Shown here one piece after another: positions 33,918 to 43,057 of a DNA stretch of 64,000 bases. The stretch's first letter is position 1; the number at the start of each line of letters is the position of its first letter. Location of the stretch: positions 62,001 to 126,000 of the forward strand of contig JALETQ010000017.1 of assembly GCA_022781445.1 (NCBI GenBank), written 5' to 3'. The notes under the pieces were generated by a model. The model was not told the origin of the DNA, made no database searches, and worked only from the letters and a program-made list of their open reading frames with translations. The position numbers and the translations under genes were made by a program. Source of the stretch: Prevotella sp. Its GTDB lineage: Bacteria > Bacteroidota > Bacteroidia > Bacteroidales > Bacteroidaceae.

Positions 33918-34550
33918 ATGAAAGATAACAAGCAAGACAAGAAAAAGGAACTTCCCGGACGCATCCTGCTCGCAATGCTCTTATTCCAGCTGTTGCTCTT
34001 TCCGGCATCATGGCTCGTGACGGCCCTTTTCCCGGAGTTGGCAACCAATTCTCTGTTGTCCGACGAGGGCATCCGTCGCTTCTTGGGTTACTTCACGTCC
34101 AACCTGCAGTCGCCCTTCCTCATCTGGCTGCTTCTGCTGTCGATGGCCTACGGGCTGTATACCGGGAGCGGACTTTCGGAAGCCCTTTCCCGCAAACGCC
34201 ACGGCGGCAAGTTGGCCTACCTGCACAACTTCGCCCTCAAGGTGGTTGCAGCCGAAGCGGTGGTGTCTGTCATCATCCTGACACTTCTCCTTGCCCTGCC
34301 CTCCGGCCCGATGTTGAGCGTCACGGGACAGGTTTTCCCCAGCAGTTTCAGCCGCAGCGTCGTTCCGCTGCTGGCAATGGCCGTGAGTGCCTTCTCCATC
34401 ACCTTCGGCATCTTCAGCCGCACCATGCGGAAGGTATCCGAAATGTTTGAAGCCATGAAGAAAGGGCTCGCCGACTGCAGTCCTTTCATCATCTATTTCA
34501 TCGTGGTTGTCGAACTGTTTTATTCCTTGCGATTCATCTTCGGCTTCTGA
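33918..34550 (+). CDS. Half-length AbgT-like membrane protein
   Basis: The 210 residues form about six membrane helices and show similarity of pattern to the first half of AbgT-family transporters: ATNSLLSDEGIRRFLGYF, then LIWLLLLSMAYGLYTGSGLS. AbgT proteins export sulfonamide-like folate intermediates or import aminobenzoyl-glutamate, but they are about 500 residues long. This one stops after half, with no second-half gene behind it. It may be a family-specific short version that works as a dimer, or a signalling membrane partner of the adjacent kinase. The start at 33918 (KDNKQDKKKELPGR) is preferred to 33888 because of its basic N-terminus, but this is not certain. Confidence 0.6.
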   Translation: MKDNKQDKKKELPGRILLAMLLFQLLLFPASWLVTALFPELATNSLLSDEGIRRFLGYFTSNLQSPFLIWLLLLSMAYGLYTGSGLSEALSRKRHGGKLAYLHNFALKVVAAEAVVSVIILTLLLALPSGPMLSVTGQVFPSSFSRSVVPLLAMAVSAFSITFGIFSRTMRKVSEMFEAMKKGLADCSPFIIYFIVVVELFYSLRFIFGF

Positions 34551-34556
34551 ATGATG

Positions 34557-34647
34557 AAACCCAGATCGGTCATGAGAGCGTTTGTTAATACATTTCCTGT
34601 CGTTCACGTCACTTTCCAGCAGGTATCTCATGACCGGTTTGGGTAAA
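34557..34647. repeat. MITE-like repeat, 91-bp internally deleted copy
   Basis: Both termini are present: AAACCCAGATCGGTCATGAGA and TCTCATGACCGGTTTGGGTAAA. The centre keeps CGTTCACGTCACTTTCCAGC. The middle of the longer copies is missing. It defines both ends of the family well. Confidence 0.8.
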
Positions 34648-34687
34648 AAAAAGAGAAGCCCGGGATGCGGAGAAAGAAAAAAAGAAA

Positions 34688-35129
34688 GCAGTGTCTCTGT
34701 AAGCCGGGTTCTGTTTCGCTGATGCCTCTCGACAACAGCGACGCCTGCCATTCATCTAATGCGCAAGTCACCCTGCGCCTTGAGCATTCCACCCTCCACC
34801 GTATGCCCGGAGACATTCGGACGGGCAGCCCTCAAACGGTGGTATACGCGAACTTGCAGCCTCCGGTTGGCACGGCCGGATGATCACCCATCCGCCGGTG
34901 GTCTCTTACACCACCTTCTCACCCTTACCTCCGTATTGCCCTCCGACACGCCCTCAACCGCGAACGGTTGCAGGCAGGCACGAATGGAAGACGAAACGCA
35001 GGCGGTTATTTTCTTCTGCCTTACCCTACTGTCGCCAATAGCTTCTATTTTCGGAAGCGGAGTACCCTGTGCTGCCCGGACTTTCCTCCCGCAGCCCTTT
35101 GGCTGCCGGCGGCAGAGCCGAGACACTGC
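34688..35129 (-). ncRNA. rnpB: RNase P RNA (bacterial class A)
   Basis: This is the catalytic RNA of ribonuclease P, which makes tRNA 5' ends. On the minus strand it contains the conserved GAGGAAAGTCCGGGC near the 5' end and ACAGAACCCGGCTTA near the 3' end. Its ends GCAGTGTCTC and GAGACACTGC pair perfectly to form P1, which fixes the boundaries to within a few bases. A TACCTTTG -7 box stands about 11 bp upstream (35140-35147). The downstream minus strand is CTTTCTTTTTTTCTTTC, which serves as the U-rich termination region. ORFs across it in the ORF track are not genes. Confidence 0.97.
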
Positions 35130-35139
35130 ATTCTGCCCG

Positions 35140-35147
35140 CAAAGGTA
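35140..35147 (-). promoter_or_regulatory. -7 promoter element of rnpB
   Basis: TACCTTTG on the minus strand, placed to start transcription at the P1 helix. Confidence 0.6.
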
Positions 35148-35250
35148 CAACTTTTTTCAGTATGGCAGGCTTACTTCCATCATTATTATCCCGAAACAAT
35201 ACTCCGGCAACCGATCTCAGAAGAAGTAGGGGAAAAAGAAGTCGGAGCGT

Positions 35251-35447
35251 TTACCCCCATCGGCCACAGGAGCATCCGATGCTTCATTCCATTCCCAAAC
35301 ATGACATTTTCCGGCCGGCACGGTTCACTTGCCGGCATCTTGCCTGCCGTTTTGTCTTGCCGCAGTCCGCTGCACCGGCAACAGGCCATCCATCAATCCG
35401 AACGACAACCAGACGGTACCGTCCCATAGCCTCATGACCGTACCGGG
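35251..35447 (-). repeat. MITE-like repeat, degenerate copy
   Basis: It begins TACCCCCATCGGCCACAGGAG and ends CTCATGACCGTACCGGG. The inside has CATGACATTTTCCGGCCGG as reversed core and TTGTCTTGCCGCAGTCCGC. Confidence 0.55.
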
Positions 35448-35531
35448 TCAGGTCAAGGGTTTCAACGGGCATCGGGTACATCTTTATCATCGTTTCACTA
35501 CACCTCTTCATCGACGTTTCGGTATCTTGAC

Positions 35532-35601
35532 CGAATTCCCAACCCGTTGAAAAATATTTCCCAACGGGTTGAGAAATATTTTTCAACGGGTTGGGAATTC
35601 G
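35532..35601. repeat. 22-bp-phase array D: 70-bp palindrome of CAACGGGTTG units
   Basis: CAACCCGTTG or CAACGGGTTG occurs at 35540, 35562 and 35584, exactly 22 bp apart. The outer 28 bp on either side are perfectly complementary (CGAATTCCCAACCCGTTGA and on), with a 14-nt loop that itself holds the middle unit. The remaining part of the 35.1-36.1 kb gap consists of two MITE-like copies and the lpxA terminator; no gene is visible. Confidence 0.8.
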
Positions 35602-35783
35602 ATAGTGTACCTGTTCCGTTCATTCAATCCCTACCGATCAGCATGACAATATGCCAGTCGTTGCCTGACAGGCGCGCTGCCTGACGGCCGATTTATCTGG
35701 ATGTAATCCGTTTCACCGTCAATGAAACGACAATCAATACGATACCGGAGGGCATCACAAGTCCAACGGTGAAGACTTCACAC

Positions 35784-35978
35784 AAGCCCAAATCGGTCAT
35801 TAGCGTCCTTGGCTGATTTTGTCCGATTGTCGAGCAGATGTGCTGACATTACCACGAAGGCGTAGCGGGCTACGGCGAAAGGCAATGGCAGCACAGATGA
35901 CGGCAAGCGGACTAAAGCAGCAAGTAAGCATGACGGTATGGACAAATCCAAGTAATTGCGTCCGACCGATTTGGGATA
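35784..35978 (+). repeat. MITE-like repeat, full-length copy
   Basis: AAGCCCAAATCGGTCATTAG at the left, GGCGTAGCGGGCTACGG inside and CCGACCGATTTGGGATAA at the right. The core GGAAAGTGACATG is degenerate here. Confidence 0.65.
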
Positions 35979-36035
35979 AAAGAAGCCAAGCGGCCCGTCG
36001 GCAACAGAGAGTTGCGCAACGGGCCGCTTGGCTTC
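35975..36035 (-). terminator. Terminator of the efflux-lpxA operon
   Basis: GAAGCCAAGCGGCCCG and CGGGCCGCTTGGCTTC are perfectly complementary (16 bp, 22-nt loop). On the minus strand TTTTATCCC follows. Confidence 0.8.
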
Positions 36036-36084
36036 AGCCCCTATCCGTTATCGGCCATAAGTGCCGTAACGAATCGGGTGAGGT

Positions 36085-36861
36085 TTATTGTTTTCCGATC
36101 AGGCCTTTCGACGACGACTCAAGGAAGGCAATGACCGAACGGATCTCTTCGCTGTCGGGCACTTGTTCCCTGATTTGGATGATGGCATCGAACAGACTCG
36201 TCTGGCTGTGAAACACCAGCCGGTAGGCATTGGCGATGTGCTTGATGACTTTGTCGCTGAATCCCAGCTTGCGGCACATCACCGCATTGACACCGTTGTA
36301 AGTGCCTTCGGGAGAAACCACGACATAAGGCGGTACATTCCGTCCGAACGATGTTCCCGACTGAATCATGACGGCATCGCCCACATTCGAGCCGCGATGC
36401 TGAATAACACCCGAAGAGAAGATGGTGTGGCTGCCGACGGTACAGTTTCCGGCAATTTTCACGCTGTAACCGAGTACGCTGCAGTCGCCCAACGTCGAGT
36501 CGTGGGAGATGTGCGAGCCTTCCATCAGTACGTTGTTGTTTCCCACAACGGTCTTTCCGTCGGCATGGGTGGCACGGTTGATGACCACGTTCTCGCGGAT
36601 GATGTTGTTGTCGCCGATGGTCAGCAACGACTCTTCGCCCGCAAACTCATAGTCCTGCGGCAGAGAAGCCAGTGCGGTGTATTGGAATACTTGGTTTCCC
36701 GACCCCATCCGCGTTCCGTTGAGGATGCTCACATAGGGGTAAATGATGCAGTTGTCGCCGATGACCACATCGTCTTCGATATATACGAAAGGATAAATCT
36801 TGCAATTGTCGCCGATGACTGCCTTTGGCGACACCTCGGCTCTGGGGCTTATATCGTTCAT
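36085..36861 (-). CDS. lpxA: Acyl-ACP--UDP-N-acetylglucosamine O-acyltransferase
   Basis: LpxA adds the first 3-hydroxyacyl chain in lipid A synthesis. The 258 residues show the left-handed beta-helix of hexapeptide repeats (AVIGDNCKIYPFVYIEDDVV, VIGDNCIIYPYVSI) and the catalytic His at about 120 in EGSHISHDSTLG. A C-terminal helical part starts at RKLGFSDKVIKHI. The ORF track start lies 13 codons further upstream; MNDISPRAEVSPKAVI matches the family. It sits 28 bp after the TolC gene and is therefore the last gene of an efflux operon, instead of beside lpxD and lpxC as is usual. Confidence 0.95.
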   Translation of the reverse strand: MNDISPRAEVSPKAVIGDNCKIYPFVYIEDDVVIGDNCIIYPYVSILNGTRMGSGNQVFQYTALASLPQDYEFAGEESLLTIGDNNIIRENVVINRATHADGKTVVGNNNVLMEGSHISHDSTLGDCSVLGYSVKIAGNCTVGSHTIFSSGVIQHRGSNVGDAVMIQSGTSFGRNVPPYVVVSPEGTYNGVNAVMCRKLGFSDKVIKHIANAYRLVFHSQTSLFDAIIQIREQVPDSEEIRSVIAFLESSSKGLIGKQ

Positions 36862-36889
36862 TTTGTCTTCATTTTGAGGTTCGACATGC

Positions 36890-38281
36890 TTAGTTGGCAC
36901 CTCCTCCGAGTGCCTGATACAGGTTTACGACGGCTTGCATCTTCCTGAAGTCGTCGGTGATCTTCGACAATTTCACGTTGAGCAGGCTCTGTTGGGCGGT
37001 GATGATCTCAAGGTAGGTGCTGCCCGAGCTGTTGAAAAGCATGCGGGTGTCATCGACATTCTTTTCCAAGATGGCTATCTGCGCATCTTCGAGCTTGCTC
37101 TTCTCGTCCGACGAGTTGTAGAGGACAAGGGCGTTGCTCACCTCGTTTCCGGCTTTCAAAATGGCGTTCTGCCATGTGTTGTAAGCCTGTTGATACTGGG
37201 CTTCGGCCACTTTCAGTCCGGCAACGAGCTGTCCTTTCATGAAGATGGGCTGCACAAGGCTTCCCACTGCCGAGAGGAGCCACTTGCCGGGATTGACCAC
37301 TGCACCGCCGGCACTGTTGGTGAAGATGCCAGAAGCACTGATGTTGAGGTTGGGATAGAAGCGCGAGCGGGCGGTCTCTACACCGTAGAAGCACTGTGCA
37401 AGCTTCATTTCGGCAGCATGCACGTCGGCGCGGTTGGCCAGCAGGGCGATACCCACTCCCGTCGAGAACGACGAGGGCAGATGCTGTTCTTCGAGCTTAC
37501 CGCGGGCGATGGATTGCGCCGGCTGCCCCAGCAGGAGCGAGAGTGCATTTTCGGTTTCCCTGATTTGCCGTTTCATGTCTACCATCTGGGTCTGTACCGA
37601 GTAGTAATTGGACTCAGCCGTCTGCACACCGGTGGCACGGGCGCGGCCGAACTCCATCTGCAGCTTCATGGTTTCCCATGTGTCTTTGGTGAGTCTGCTC
37701 ATGTCCTCGAGTATCTCCTGTTGCTTGTCGAGCATCAAGAGCGTGTAATACATGTTGGCCACAGAGGCGATGACGTTGGTCTTCACCACCGTCTGATAAT
37801 CCTTCGTTGCCAGCAGAGCCACCTGCGACCCGCGTTTTTGCGACAGCAGGCTGCCAAAGAGGTCGACGTTCCACGAGGCATTGACAGGCAGCTGGTAGGT
37901 CTGCGTTGCCTTGCCGCCGTCCCACGAGGCGATGGTGCCCTGCGGGGTGAAGGTGAACTGGGGCAGGAAGGCCAGCTTGGCTGCCTTGAGTTGTGCCTCG
38001 GCCATCTGTACGTTGAGGGCGGCATTGAGCAGATCGACATTGTTGCCGAGCGCGGTCTCGATGTGTTCCACGAGGTGTGCATCGGTGAATACGCTGCGCC
38101 AAGGCAGGTTTCCGAAACCCGAATCGTTCACGTTGACCGAATCGACTGGCTCACTGACATCGCGCATCAGCCCTTGGGTATTTACTTCCGGACGCTCGTA
38201 AGTGCCGTAGAGGCTCTTACAGCCGGTCATCATCAGGCCCGCGAGTGCCACGAGCCCCATATTTTTCAGTTTCATTGTCAT
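36890..38281 (-). CDS. TolC/OprM-family outer-membrane efflux lipoprotein
   Basis: The 463 residues start with a lipoprotein signal (NMGLVALAGLMMTGCKS). Two outer-membrane-efflux repeats follow with the long helices of the periplasmic tunnel, for example NAALNVQMAEAQLKAAK and ALLANRADVHAAEMKLA. As a trimer it is the outer-membrane channel of the RND pump encoded just upstream. The ATG at 38281 overlaps the pump stop codon (ATGA) and follows AGGAGG at a good distance; the ORF track start 14 codons earlier lies inside the pump gene. Confidence 0.93.
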   Translation of the reverse strand: MTMKLKNMGLVALAGLMMTGCKSLYGTYERPEVNTQGLMRDVSEPVDSVNVNDSGFGNLPWRSVFTDAHLVEHIETALGNNVDLLNAALNVQMAEAQLKAAKLAFLPQFTFTPQGTIASWDGGKATQTYQLPVNASWNVDLFGSLLSQKRGSQVALLATKDYQTVVKTNVIASVANMYYTLLMLDKQQEILEDMSRLTKDTWETMKLQMEFGRARATGVQTAESNYYSVQTQMVDMKRQIRETENALSLLLGQPAQSIARGKLEEQHLPSSFSTGVGIALLANRADVHAAEMKLAQCFYGVETARSRFYPNLNISASGIFTNSAGGAVVNPGKWLLSAVGSLVQPIFMKGQLVAGLKVAEAQYQQAYNTWQNAILKAGNEVSNALVLYNSSDEKSKLEDAQIAILEKNVDDTRMLFNSSGSTYLEIITAQQSLLNVKLSKITDDFRKMQAVVNLYQALGGGAN

Positions 38282-41200
38282 TGTTCCTCCTTTTGTTGCA
38301 CACCCGCTTTCATGTCGGGGCATTGGGTGAATTGTTCCATTTCGTCAGCCACATCGGTATTTTCGTCGTCGAAGGCGAGCGGCTTGAATCGTTCCTGCAG
38401 TGACTGGAAGGCCACGAATAGTGCCGGGACGACGAATATCTGGCACAATGTTCCGATTAACATACCTCCGATGGCGGCAGCACCGAGCGTACTGTTGCCG
38501 TTTTTGCCGACGCCCGAGGCAAACATCATCGGCAACAGGCCGATAATCATGGCAAACGAGGTCATCAGGATGGGTCGCAGACGGGCACCGGCACCAAGAA
38601 TGGCCGCCCATGTGATTGCCATGCCGGTGGAACGGCGTTCGAGAGCGAACTGAACAATCAGGATGGCGTTCTTCGCCAGCAGACCGATCAGCATGATGAG
38701 CGAAATCTGCATGTAAATATCGTTCTGGTGACCGAACATCTGTGTGAACAGGAAGGCACCTGCCAAGCCGAAAGGAACGGACAGAATGACCGAGAGAGGC
38801 AACAGGTAGCTTTCGTACTGGGCACTCAGAATGAGATAAATGAAGATGATACACAGCACGAAGATCAACGCCGTGGCATTGCTCGACTCGGCTTCCGAAC
38901 GGGTCAATCCCGAATATTCGTAGGTATAACCGGCAGGCAACACCTCGTCGGCCACCTCCGAAATGGCCTTCATGGCTTCACCCGAAGAGTAGCCGTCGGC
39001 AGGACTGACGTTCACGCTGATACTCGTAAAGAGGTTGAAGCGGTTGATGTTCGACGGCCCGTACACACGTTCGAGCGAGCAATACTCGGTGATGGGTGCC
39101 ATGCCGTTGGGTGTTCTGACATAGATGTTCTTCAATCCGTCGGGCGACATGCGGCTCGCCGGGTCGGCCTGGATCATCACGCGGAACAGTTTGTCGTAGG
39201 CATTGAAGTTTGATGCATACAATCCTCCGTAATAACCCTGCAACGTCGTGAGTACGGTAGCGGGCGAAATGCCCGATTGCTTGCACTTGGCGACATCGAC
39301 ACCGACCATGTATTGCGGATAGTTGGGATTCCAAGAAGTCTGCGCTGTCTGAATTTCGGGACGCTCATTGAGCTTCCGGAGATAGTCTTGGGTGATGTTG
39401 AAGAACTTGTTGATGTCGCCACCGGTACGGTCTTCCATCGACAGGGTAATCGAATTGGTGAGCGAGTAACCCATGATCATCGGCGGTGCAAAGGCGAGGA
39501 CCTGCGCATCTTTGATATTGGCGGTCTGTTTGTAGATCATGCCCAACACAGACATGTTCGACATCGGGTCGACGAAGAAGCGCATGATGCCGTCGCCTTC
39601 CCACAAACCGGCCACCTTGTGGAAGAAACCGTTTGAACGTTCGGAGAAGGGTTTGAGCTTGATGATGAAGGTTGCCTGATCCGAACCCTGTCCGGCGATA
39701 AAGTTATAACCCTTGATTTGCTCGCGCGACTGAATGGCGGGATTGGCCGCGAGCATGGAGTCCACTTGGTTGATGACCTTCTGCGTGCGCTCGGCACTGG
39801 TGGCAGGGGGCATCGAAATGGTACAGAACAGCACGCCCGTATCTTCATCGGGCACCAAACCCGTGCGGGTGGTCTTCATCGTGACAACGAGGAGGGCGAT
39901 ACCCACCACCACCAGCGCACCCGTGAGAACGGGCTTATTGATGAAATGACGCACGCCACCCTTATATTTATTGATGGTTTTGTCGAAAGCGGTGTTGAAG
40001 GCAGTGTGGAATCGCGCAATGCCGCTCATCTTCCGGGCATTGCCGTGTTCGTCTTTGGGTTTGAGGAAGATGGCACAAAGGGCGGGCGACAGTGTCAAGG
40101 CGTTGACAGCCGATATGAAAATGGAAATGGCCATCGTCACGCCGAACTCACGATAGAACGTACCCGACGTTCCACCGAGGAACGACACCGGTATGAAAAC
40201 CGAGGCCATGACGAGCGTGATGGAGATGATGGCACCCGAAATCTCGTTCATCGCGTCGATGCTTGCCCGCAGCGAACTCTTATAACCCAGATCGAGCTTG
40301 GCATGAACAGCCTCGACGACCACGATGGCATCATCGACCACAATCGCGATGGCGAGCAGCAAAGCCGACAGCGTGAGCAGGTTGATGGAGAATCCGAACA
40401 CATTGAGGAAGAAGAACGTACCGACGAGCGACACCGGAACGGCAATCATCGGGATGAGCGTCGAACGGAAGTCCTGCAGGAAGATGTAAACCACGAAGAA
40501 AACCAGCACCAAAGTGATGAACAACGTGAAGATCACCTCCTCGATCGACGCATACAGGAAGTCGGTCACGTCGTAGTTGATCTTGTATTCCATGCCCGGC
40601 GGAAAGTTTCTGGAAGCCTCTTCCAGCACCTTCTTGGCGTTTTGGGCAATTTCGTTGGCGTTGGATCCGGCCACCTGCTGCACCATACCCATGACCGAAG
40701 GCAGGTTGTTGTTGCGCATCGCCACAGCATACGACTGTTCACCCAGCTCGATCTTTGCCACGTCCTTGAGCAGAAGTGTCTGACCTCCCTGTCCGCTGGA
40801 GATGATGATGTTGCCGAATTCCTCGGCACTCTTCAGCCTTCCTTTGTAACGCATGGAGTATTCGTAGGCAACATTCGACTGTTCGCCGAACGAACCGGGC
40901 GCAGCCTCGATATTTTGTTCGGCAAGTACCGCCGTAATGTCGCTCGGCATCAAGCCATACTGCTTCATCACTTCGGGCTTGAGCCATATACGCATGGTAT
41001 AAATACTGGTACTGAAACTGTTTACATCGCCGACACCCTGCACACGTTTCAGGGCCGGCATGATGTTGATGTTGTTGTAGTTCGTCAGGAACTGCGCATC
41101 ATATCGTCCTCCCTTCGAGGTGAGCGAGTACATGAGTACCTGCGACGACTGTCGCTTGGTCACCGTCACACCCACACGGGTCACTTCGGCAGGCAATTGG

Positions 41201-41550
41201 CTTTGAGCCTGCGTCACACGGTTTTGCACATTGACGGCGGCCATGTCGGGATCGGTTCCCTGTTTGAAGTAAACCGTGATTTGCGCCATACCCGCATTGT
41301 TGGTTTGCGACTGAATGTAATTCATTCCTTCCACACCGTTGATGCTCTCTTCCAAAGGAGCCACCACCGCATTTTTCACGGTTTCGGCATCGGCACCCGA
41401 GTAAAAAGCCTGCACCGAGATGGTGGGCGGAGCGATGTCGGGATATTGTTCAACGGGCAGGGAAACCAGTCCGATGATACCCAATATCACGATCAGGATA
41501 GAGATAACGGTCGAAAGAACAGGCCGTTTTATAAAATTGGAGAATGTCAT
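38278..41550 (-). CDS. RND-family multidrug efflux pump (AcrB/HAE1 type)
   Basis: The 1090-residue inner-membrane transporter uses the proton gradient to expel drugs and other amphiphiles. It has the typical start FIKRPVLSTVISILIVILG, large periplasmic loops, and twelve membrane helices. The proton-relay Asp pair stands in LAIAIVVDDAIVVVEAVH, and the late GLLAKNAILIVQFALERR motif is present. The C-terminus is longer than AcrB and acidic (DDENTDVADEMEQF). It follows the adaptor gene after 90 bp and overlaps the TolC gene. Substrates cannot be read from the sequence. Confidence 0.96.
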   Translation of the reverse strand: MTFSNFIKRPVLSTVISILIVILGIIGLVSLPVEQYPDIAPPTISVQAFYSGADAETVKNAVVAPLEESINGVEGMNYIQSQTNNAGMAQITVYFKQGTDPDMAAVNVQNRVTQAQSQLPAEVTRVGVTVTKRQSSQVLMYSLTSKGGRYDAQFLTNYNNINIMPALKRVQGVGDVNSFSTSIYTMRIWLKPEVMKQYGLMPSDITAVLAEQNIEAAPGSFGEQSNVAYEYSMRYKGRLKSAEEFGNIIISSGQGGQTLLLKDVAKIELGEQSYAVAMRNNNLPSVMGMVQQVAGSNANEIAQNAKKVLEEASRNFPPGMEYKINYDVTDFLYASIEEVIFTLFITLVLVFFVVYIFLQDFRSTLIPMIAVPVSLVGTFFFLNVFGFSINLLTLSALLLAIAIVVDDAIVVVEAVHAKLDLGYKSSLRASIDAMNEISGAIISITLVMASVFIPVSFLGGTSGTFYREFGVTMAISIFISAVNALTLSPALCAIFLKPKDEHGNARKMSGIARFHTAFNTAFDKTINKYKGGVRHFINKPVLTGALVVVGIALLVVTMKTTRTGLVPDEDTGVLFCTISMPPATSAERTQKVINQVDSMLAANPAIQSREQIKGYNFIAGQGSDQATFIIKLKPFSERSNGFFHKVAGLWEGDGIMRFFVDPMSNMSVLGMIYKQTANIKDAQVLAFAPPMIMGYSLTNSITLSMEDRTGGDINKFFNITQDYLRKLNERPEIQTAQTSWNPNYPQYMVGVDVAKCKQSGISPATVLTTLQGYYGGLYASNFNAYDKLFRVMIQADPASRMSPDGLKNIYVRTPNGMAPITEYCSLERVYGPSNINRFNLFTSISVNVSPADGYSSGEAMKAISEVADEVLPAGYTYEYSGLTRSEAESSNATALIFVLCIIFIYLILSAQYESYLLPLSVILSVPFGLAGAFLFTQMFGHQNDIYMQISLIMLIGLLAKNAILIVQFALERRSTGMAITWAAILGAGARLRPILMTSFAMIIGLLPMMFASGVGKNGNSTLGAAAIGGMLIGTLCQIFVVPALFVAFQSLQERFKPLAFDDENTDVADEMEQFTQCPDMKAGVQQKEEQ

Positions 41551-41640
41551 TGTCTGAGTTATTATATCGTTTGTATGATGCCGGCGGCTTCATCCTCGAC
41601 CGTTCGTGTCGAAGGGAGCCTGCGTCGACCGGTTGATGGC

Positions 41641-42846
41641 TTATTTCTTGTCGCCTTTCATGGCCTCCACGAAGCCGCCGGCACTGCTCTGTTTCTCACC
41701 GAGCTTGGTGGCATCGCTGATTTTCTTGGCATACTGCGCTTCGGTGATAGGCTTGATTTCCATGCCGTCATTGAGCTTGGTCAGTCCGTTGGTCACGATT
41801 TTGTCACCGGGCTTCAATCCTTCGGTGATGATATAGTTCAGGCCGTCGTTCTCCGGAGCCACCTTGACCTCGGTGTATTTCACCTTGTTGTCTTTGCCCA
41901 GCACATAAACGAAGATCTTATCCTGCACCTCCACAGTCGAATTTTGTGCCACGATGATGGCGTTGCCGTTGTTGCGCGGCACCACAATCGAACCCGACGA
42001 TCCGCTCTTCAACAGATGTTGAGGATTGGGAAAGCGTGCAATCATCGACACCGAACCGGTGTTGGGATCGATCACACCGCTGATTTTCGATACGTGTCCG
42101 GCCTGATTGAAGCGTGTTCCGTCCGACAGTTGGAGATACACTTCGGGGAATCGGGCTATCGCATTGCTCATGCTGCCGGCAGCCTTGGTCATCTCGAGCA
42201 GATCTTTCTCGGTCAGCGAGAAGTACACTTCAACCGTGTTGATGTTCGACACCGTCGTCAACGGCATCTGGCTCGTTGCACTCACCAACGCTCCTTCCTT
42301 GAAGGGCAGGCTGCCAACGACACCGTTCGTCGGACTCTTCACATAGCAGAACGACAGCGTTTCGCGGGCTGCTGCCAGAGCGGCCTGTGCCTGTGCCAGC
42401 GCAGCTTTGGCAGCGTCGTAGGAGTTGCGTGCCGTTTGCAGTTCATAAGTACCGATGACATTGTTTTTATGAAGTTGAACACTGTTGTCGTAAGTCAATT
42501 TGGTGGTGTTCACTTGTGCAGAGGCTGTGCTGACAGCCGCTTGTGCCTGACGCACCTGTGCCTGATAGGTGGCATTGTCGATGACGAACAACAACTGGCC
42601 GGCCTGCACATTCTGACCTTCCTGCACGCACACTTTGGTGAGAAATCCCGATATCTTCGGACGTATCTCCACATCCTGAACACCTTTTATGGTAGCAGGA
42701 TAAGAAGTCTCGGTCTTGGCGGTTTGCATCCCGATAGTCTTCACCGGATACTCGTTATCGCCGAAGTTCATGCCTCCTTTTTTGCCGCATGACACAGGCA
42801 GCAGCGTCAAAACAATCGCCACAACCATGATAAAGTTTTTCTTCAT
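41641..42846 (-). CDS. RND efflux periplasmic adaptor (AcrA/HlyD type)
   Basis: The 401-residue lipoprotein (AIVLTLLPVSCGKKGG) bridges pump and TolC channel. Order of domains: membrane-proximal, lipoyl halves (VEIRPKISGFLTKVCVQEG and VKSPTNGVVGSLPFKEGALV), an alpha-helical hairpin (ASAQVNTTKLTYDNSVQLHK), a beta-barrel, and a C-terminal Lys-rich tail. The start at 42846 is supported by a TATCTTTG box 73 bp upstream; the 36-codon extension in the ORF track crosses that box. It is the first of four genes (adaptor, pump, TolC, lpxA). No local repressor gene is adjacent. Confidence 0.94.
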   Translation of the reverse strand: MKKNFIMVVAIVLTLLPVSCGKKGGMNFGDNEYPVKTIGMQTAKTETSYPATIKGVQDVEIRPKISGFLTKVCVQEGQNVQAGQLLFVIDNATYQAQVRQAQAAVSTASAQVNTTKLTYDNSVQLHKNNVIGTYELQTARNSYDAAKAALAQAQAALAAARETLSFCYVKSPTNGVVGSLPFKEGALVSATSQMPLTTVSNINTVEVYFSLTEKDLLEMTKAAGSMSNAIARFPEVYLQLSDGTRFNQAGHVSKISGVIDPNTGSVSMIARFPNPQHLLKSGSSGSIVVPRNNGNAIIVAQNSTVEVQDKIFVYVLGKDNKVKYTEVKVAPENDGLNYIITEGLKPGDKIVTNGLTKLNDGMEIKPITEAQYAKKISDATKLGEKQSSAGGFVEAMKGDKK

Positions 42847-42918
42847 ACCTATTTCTTTTTTTGTTGATTGTATCTGAATGGACAGAAAACCCAAAAGACA
42901 TTGTAAGTTTTCTCCGTG

Positions 42919-42926
42919 CAAAGATA
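42919..42926 (-). promoter_or_regulatory. -7 promoter element of the efflux operon
   Basis: TATCTTTG on the minus strand; a -33 TTG at standard distance is not present, so an activator may be needed. Confidence 0.5.
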
Positions 42927-43057
42927 ATGAACAATAAGTGATAAAGCTCATCATTCCTCGATTATTTAAGAATTATTGGCATGTGCAAATGCGCGATTAC
43001 CGTCTTTCCTGATGCTTGACGACGGCTCACAATCCGTTGCCGGCAGATTCTTTTCGT

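Noticed and set aside
34759-35229. ORFs of 156 and 153 aa at 34.8-35.4 kb
   Set aside because: They lie over the RNase P RNA and its promoter, which are supported by conserved RNA motifs and end pairing.
39718-42792. 1024-aa ORF antisense to the RND pump and adaptor
   Set aside because: His/Arg/Asp-rich shadow translation with no domain pattern; it covers two well-supported genes and the gap between them.
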